Positions 5,218 to 7,916 of a DNA stretch of 7,916 nt are shown one piece after another. The position numbers and the translations under genes were made by a program. The notes under the pieces are model-generated. The model was given only the letters and a program-made list of their open reading frames with translations, made no database searches and was not told the origin of the DNA. Source of the stretch: Betaproteobacteria bacterium (lineage in GTDB: Bacteria; Pseudomonadota; Gammaproteobacteria; Burkholderiales; SG8-41); the NCBI GenBank assembly GCA_016177355.1, contig JACOVL010000117.1, positions 1 through 7,916 on the forward strand, written 5' to 3'. The number at the start of each line of letters is the position of its first letter. The first letter of the stretch is position 1.

Positions 5218-5927
5218 CCCCCCTGAAGCCGAAGGATGCAGCAGCCCTGGTCGTGCAAACGCGATCGGATAATGCAGTGCTCATAGGTGGTCAAGCCGTT
5301 GCATTCTGGATTCAGTACTTCGATATTCAGCCACGGCTGCCCGCTCTAACCGGCGATATCGATTACCTGGCGACAATAGCCGAGGCAAAGCGGGTATCCG
5401 CCCGCCTCAAGATTCCCCACAAACTCAAGACTGCATCACTGGATGATCACACGCCGAACAGCGCCGTGTTATCCGTAGAGATCCGCGGATATCCGGAGCC
5501 GGTGTTAATCGACTTTCTGGCAAGCATCATCGGCGTTGAATCGGAAGCTATAAAAATATCCGCGGTAGTCATTGAATTTGAGGGAGTGCCGATTCGCGTA
5601 CTCCATCCATTACACTTATTGCAGACAAAGATTTGGAATCTTTACCGCCTGGAAAACAAGCGTACTCCTGAGGGGATTGAGCAAGCCCGGCTGGCGATCG
5701 AGATTGCCGCTGCATTCATGGAGCAAGCAAATATGCCCCGGAGAGCGTTATTGAATGCGATCGAGGCTGCCGGCAAGTTCGCCGCTACCGTGCCGGCACG
5801 TTATGCTGCCGAATATTTTAAATTGGACTGCCTGAAGGCTATACCTCGATCTGTCTTTCGTAAGGGAGTCCTGCCGGCAGAATTCCTCAATAAACGATGG
5901 CCACAAATATTAGCAGCCACCCAATAG
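5214..5927 (+). CDS. Nucleotidyltransferase-fold protein, probable toxin of the XRE pair
   Basis: I take the GTG at 5214 (237 residues): it overlaps the upstream TGA as GTGA and has GGGGGAA about 8 nt upstream; an in-frame TTG at 5196 would add six residues. Motifs fit the polymerase-beta nucleotidyltransferase fold: LIGGQAVAFW (23-32) carries the GG signature, followed by TGDIDY (46-51) with the metal-binding pair D48 and D50, and LIDFL with D100 as the likely third carboxylate. HPLHLLQTKIWNLYRL (131-146) contains K139, a position resembling the conserved Lys region of AbiEii-type proteins. The C-terminal 90 residues are helical. Known relatives (AbiEii, MenT) transfer nucleotides to tRNA or other targets and inhibit growth. 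Here the reaction and target are unknown. It shares the low-GC composition of its partner and differs from AbiE systems in pairing with a small XRE protein. Confidence 0.75.
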   Translation: MTPLKPKDAAALVVQTRSDNAVLIGGQAVAFWIQYFDIQPRLPALTGDIDYLATIAEAKRVSARLKIPHKLKTASLDDHTPNSAVLSVEIRGYPEPVLIDFLASIIGVESEAIKISAVVIEFEGVPIRVLHPLHLLQTKIWNLYRLENKRTPEGIEQARLAIEIAAAFMEQANMPRRALLNAIEAAGKFAATVPARYAAEYFKLDCLKAIPRSVFRKGVLPAEFLNKRWPQILAATQ

Positions 5928-5957
5928 CGAAAAAGTGACGCGGTGACGGAACCAAAC

Positions 5958-5974
5958 CCCGCGCCTTGCGCGGG
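5958..5974 (-). terminator. Short GC hairpin between convergent genes
   Basis: CCCGCGC (5958-5964) and GCGCGGG (5968-5974) form a perfect 7-bp stem with a 3-nt loop. Read on the minus strand it lies 24 nt past the amidohydrolase stop and is followed by GTTTGGTT, a modest T-rich tail. It could also limit read-through from the nucleotidyltransferase gene ending at 5927. Confidence 0.5.
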
Positions 5975-5998
5975 AGTCCGATTACCCATCACTGCCGT

Positions 5999-6829
5999 TC
6001 AGATCTTCCGCTTCCAGCCGAGCCAGGCGACGACAGCCCCGCCCATCACCTGCTCGAGGTCGCGGCCCTTCAGCCACGGCATCTCCTCGGTGAACATCGT
6101 CACGCATTGGCGGTAGGTGCACGGCATGCGGGTGATGTCGGTGCCCCAGAACGAGCGCTCGGGCCCGAAGGCCTCGACGATCCGGCGGAGATAATCGTGG
6201 ATGTTCCGGTACGGATAGGGATGGCTCGAGGTGCTCGGCGCGCCCGACAGCTTGACCGCGACGTTGGGCAGTTTTGCGAGCGCCAGCATCTCGCCCAGGT
6301 TGGCATAGGCCGCGTCGTCCTTCACGTCGGCTCGGCCGCCGCCACGTCCGATGTGATCGATGTGCAGCTTGAGGCCGGGATGCCGCTCCGCGATCTTCCC
6401 CAGCACCTTGATGGTGTCGCCCGCGGCGAGGAGCCCGATGGGCAGCCCCGCCTTCTCGCAAGCCGCCCAGAGCCAGTCGAGCGAGCCGTCGGTCCACCAG
6501 CTTTTCTCATGCGGCTGGTTGAAGGTAAAGCGGAGCCCGAGCATGCCCGGCCGTTCGCGCCAGCGGGCGACGATCTTCTCGCGATCCGGGCTCAGCAGGT
6601 CGAAATGCCCGAGGATGCAGAACTTGTCCGGGTGCTTGCGCGCCGCCTCGACGGCAAGCGCGTTCGCCGGCTCGCCGAGCGCGCTGGGCGGATGGATGAC
6701 CGCGCAATCGACGCCGGCCGGGGCCATTTCGGCCAGCGCAGCGTCAGCCGAATAGGTCGGGATCTGGCGGTGGTGGGGGCTCATCTTGCCGTTCTGCCAG
6801 AGATGGATCTGCGAATCGACGATCAGCAT
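5999..6829 (-). CDS. Amidohydrolase-2 family (COG3618-like) metal-type hydrolase/lactonase
   Basis: This is a 276-residue TIM-barrel protein, normal length for the Amidohydro_2 family, which includes 2-pyrone-4,6-dicarboxylate lactonase and related lactonases or decarboxylases. The ATG is preceded by GAGG at 7 nt. Visible motifs: strand-1 DSQIHLW (5-11) with D5 and H9 but Gln7 where many relatives have the first metal-binding His; HPGLKLHIDHIG (150-161) with H156 and H159; NVAVKLSG (189-196); and the strand-8 Asp in SFWGTDITR (D231). The Gln suggests altered or absent metal binding at one site, as in some lactonase-like members. It is GC-rich like the core genes and lies 150 bp downstream of relE on the same strand, with room for its own promoter. 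Substrate unknown. It sits between the two relE-derived direct repeats. Confidence 0.85.
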   Translation of the reverse strand: MLIVDSQIHLWQNGKMSPHHRQIPTYSADAALAEMAPAGVDCAVIHPPSALGEPANALAVEAARKHPDKFCILGHFDLLSPDREKIVARWRERPGMLGLRFTFNQPHEKSWWTDGSLDWLWAACEKAGLPIGLLAAGDTIKVLGKIAERHPGLKLHIDHIGRGGGRADVKDDAAYANLGEMLALAKLPNVAVKLSGAPSTSSHPYPYRNIHDYLRRIVEAFGPERSFWGTDITRMPCTYRQCVTMFTEEMPWLKGRDLEQVMGGAVVAWLGWKRKI

Positions 6830-6840
6830 GTGCGTGCCTC

Positions 6841-6854
6841 GTTAATCGTTAATC
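6841..6854. repeat. Tandem heptamer next to the amidohydrolase start
   Basis: GTTAATC occurs twice in direct succession, 12 bp upstream of the minus-strand start at 6829 and just beyond its ribosome site. It is short and may be chance, or half-sites of a regulator. Confidence 0.3.
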
Positions 6855-6970
6855 GTAGGGTTCACATTACCAAGAAAGTGGACCCCGCTCCATCTTCTTC
6901 GTAACCTGGCTCCGTGCAACGCGCGGGGGTCATACCCGGTGACGATTACGGGTGACGAGATAATGCGTCA

Positions 6971-7070
6971 CGCCGTCGCTTACCGGCGCCTGCGGACGAA
7001 ATCGGCCATCGCCTCGTAGATGGCCCTGCGATGCCCGACCGCCATGATGCGGAGTATCCTGCGCGGCCGG
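6971..7070 (+). repeat. Direct repeat, right copy (partner 4721-4820)
   Basis: This is the intact counterpart of the left repeat and covers the last 30 codons of the relE-type gene plus 9 bp beyond its stop. Beyond 6971 on the left and 7070 on the right the two loci show no further alignment. Confidence 0.9.
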
Positions 7071-7267
7071 TCTATCGCGTACACCACGCGGAAGCGCCTG
7101 ACGCGGTATTTCCACAGCCCCTCGAGCTCCCGCTGCAGGGGCTCGCCCGCGGCGGGATCAGCGCTCAGCGCCCGGATCGCGGCCTTGATACCGCGCTTCA
7201 CCTCCGGCGGCAGATGCCGGATGACTTCGGCGACGTGCGGGGGGATATCGGGCCGGTAGCCGGCCAT
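6980..7267 (-). CDS. RelE/ParE-superfamily toxin
   Basis: The product is 95 residues, the standard size for RelE/ParE-type toxins. Diagnostic segments: an N-terminal helical hairpin (VAEVIRHLPPEVKRGIKAAI), then GEPLQRELEGLWKYRVRRFRVVYAID (the G..L..eL.G.w.yRv..fRvvY signature) and ILRIMAVGHRRAIYE at the C-terminal strand. Most characterised RelE proteins cleave mRNA at the ribosome; ParE relatives poison gyrase. The basic RVRRFR and GHRR residues fit the RNase branch, but this is inference. The ATG overlaps the antitoxin TGA by one base (TGATG), so synthesis is coupled to and follows the antitoxin. A second, truncated relE copy lies about 2.2 kb to the left. Confidence 0.92.
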   Translation of the reverse strand: MAGYRPDIPPHVAEVIRHLPPEVKRGIKAAIRALSADPAAGEPLQRELEGLWKYRVRRFRVVYAIDRPRRILRIMAVGHRRAIYEAMADFVRRRR

Positions 7268-7605
7268 CAGCGCCGACCGCTCTTGCGGGTCGGGCGGGCC
7301 TGGCGCAGCGGCTCCCCGAACACGTCCTCGAAGGACAGACCTTTCCGCCCGGAAGCGTAGAACGCGCGGCTCTCCCCGATCTGGCGCATCAGGTCCGGGT
7401 CGCTCAGCACGTCCAGCGTCTCCTTCAGCCGCTCGAATTCCGCGTAGTTCACCAGCACGGCCGCCGGCCTGCCGTTGCGGGTCACGACGACTTCCTCCTC
7501 GCGCTCCTCCACGCCCGTGACCAACTCGGGCAGGCGCGCCTTCACTTCCGATATCGGCAGGGTCTTCGCCACGGTAAATTCCAGGTTGACCAGAATTCTG
7601 GTCAT
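7267..7605 (-). CDS. Phd/YefM-family antitoxin
   Basis: The product is 112 residues if started at the ATG at 7605; an in-frame GTG at 7572 (giving MAKTLPISEVKARL) matches the usual Phd/YefM N-terminus better. Neither start has a strong Shine-Dalgarno. The Phd/YefM DNA-binding fold is clear: KTLPISEVKARLPELV, then EEREEEVVVTRNGRPAAVLVNYAEFERLKETL. The C-terminal third (LSDPDLMRQIGESRAF, then GLSFEDVFGE and a basic end) is the toxin-neutralising tail typical of this family, in which a disordered region folds over the RelE-type toxin. The gene precedes the toxin and overlaps it by one base, the classic type II operon order. Autoregulation by antitoxin and complex is expected from the family. Confidence 0.92.
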   Translation of the reverse strand: MTRILVNLEFTVAKTLPISEVKARLPELVTGVEEREEEVVVTRNGRPAAVLVNYAEFERLKETLDVLSDPDLMRQIGESRAFYASGRKGLSFEDVFGEPLRQARPTRKSGRR

Positions 7606-7834
7606 CGTATGTTACCCGACATCCGCAGCCCTGAACAGCGGCGAATCAGGCCGCGTAACCTATTGATGCAAAAAAATAAATCTCTCGGTTATCCCACCCG
7701 GAACAAGCCGCGCTTCGCCGGAATAGCGTGGGTCACGAATCCTGGGGCGGGCCCTTCTGCCTTCATCCTTCTGCCTTCCGTCCGCAGTAAACCTGTATCC
7801 CCCGTAGCGCGTTGTTTCCCGTCAGAGGCCTTCC
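7606..7834. other. Intergenic region between divergent antitoxin and ORF6N genes
   Basis: No convincing gene is seen. An AT-rich run (about 7663-7685, including seven consecutive A) interrupts the GC-rich background and probably belongs to the promoter of the leftward antitoxin operon, although I cannot place -35/-10 boxes with confidence. A 14-bp-period tandem repeat lies at 7753-7778. AGAGG at 7824-7828 is the ribosome site for the rightward gene. Confidence 0.5.
7753..7778. repeat. Short tandem repeat, 12-mer twice
   Basis: CCTTCTGCCTTC occurs at 7753-7764 and again at 7767-7778, separated by AT (period 14). It is intergenic and too short to assign to a known element. Confidence 0.6.
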
Positions 7835-7916
7835 ATGGACGGCAAGCGCAAAGACGCAGGCGGGCAAAGTGTGATTCCGGTAGAGAGAATCACGCAAGCC
7901 ATCCTGTTGATTCGTG
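7835..7916 (+). CDS. ORF6N-domain protein, N-terminal 27 codons (3' end outside window)
   Basis: The ATG at 7835 is preceded by AGAGG at 6 nt, and 27 codons are open to the window edge. After a charged leader (MDGKRKDAGGQS) the sequence reads VIPVERITQAILLIR, the opening of the ORF6N domain (PF10543), whose next residues are normally a GxKVxLDxDLAxLYGV motif. ORF6N is a KilA-N-associated DNA-binding domain common in phage and prophage proteins and also found as isolated chromosomal genes beside TA operons. Function in such loci is poorly known. The call rests on only 15 family residues but the match is distinctive. It is divergent from the Phd/YefM-RelE operon. Confidence 0.75.
   Translation, partial: MDGKRKDAGGQSVIPVERITQAILLIR

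Noticed and set aside
5966..6904. 312-codon plus-strand open frame
   Set aside because: It is antisense to the amidohydrolase, whose family motifs, start site and ribosome site are clear; the translation looks like a GC-rich shadow.
4721..7070. Insertion sequence or transposon bounded by the direct repeats
   Set aside because: No transposase or integrase is encoded, the repeats are part of a gene, and no terminal inverted repeats are seen; kept only as a recombination or insertion hypothesis.
7753..7778. Start of a CRISPR or larger tandem array
   Set aside because: Only two 12-bp units with a 2-bp gap; no spacers and no further copies.
1..7916. tRNA, rRNA, riboswitch or CRISPR
   Set aside because: No cloverleaf-like T-loop motifs, rRNA blocks, known riboswitch cores or repeat-spacer patterns were seen by eye.

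Overview
The window is a GC-rich stretch of a bacterial chromosome, most likely a beta-proteobacterium of the Burkholderiales type. That guess rests on the high GC, the strong G/C preference at third codon positions, and the set of gene families: a YbdL-type aminotransferase, atypical SDRs, a dienelactone hydrolase and a COG3618-type amidohydrolase. It is inference, because no rRNA or other marker gene is present.

Left part (1-4618) is ordinary, tightly packed metabolic and envelope coding. A PLP aminotransferase truncated at the window edge converges on a membrane-anchored, metzincin-like putative protease (HExxHxxGxxD). Divergent from the protease is a two-gene operon: an SDR lacking the catalytic Tyr, then a dienelactone hydrolase whose Shine-Dalgarno overlaps the SDR stop codon. 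The operon converges, with 3 bp between stops, on a second SDR that lacks the whole usual Ser-Tyr-Lys set. Next come an unrecognised 85-residue protein and a convergent secreted four-cysteine protein; a long hairpin covers their junction.

Right part (4619-7916) is accessory in character and dense in toxin-antitoxin (TA) type genes. It holds a 3'-terminal relE remnant (about 30 codons), then a lower-GC pair consisting of an XRE-type regulator and a nucleotidyltransferase. The pair's promoter contains a perfect 18-bp palindrome, and its mRNA may be leaderless. An amidohydrolase follows, then an intact Phd/YefM-RelE operon with a 1-nt overlap. At the right edge are the first 27 codons of an ORF6N-domain (phage-type) protein.

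The relE remnant matches the 3' end of the intact relE at a constant offset of 2250 bp with no gaps (7 differences in 100 positions). The regulator/nucleotidyltransferase pair and the amidohydrolase therefore lie between two direct copies. The most interesting points are this TA turnover scar, the XRE-nucleotidyltransferase module with its three-half-site operator, the aspartate-type metzincin motif and the two catalytically unusual SDRs. No tRNA, rRNA, CRISPR array or recognisable transposase was found.
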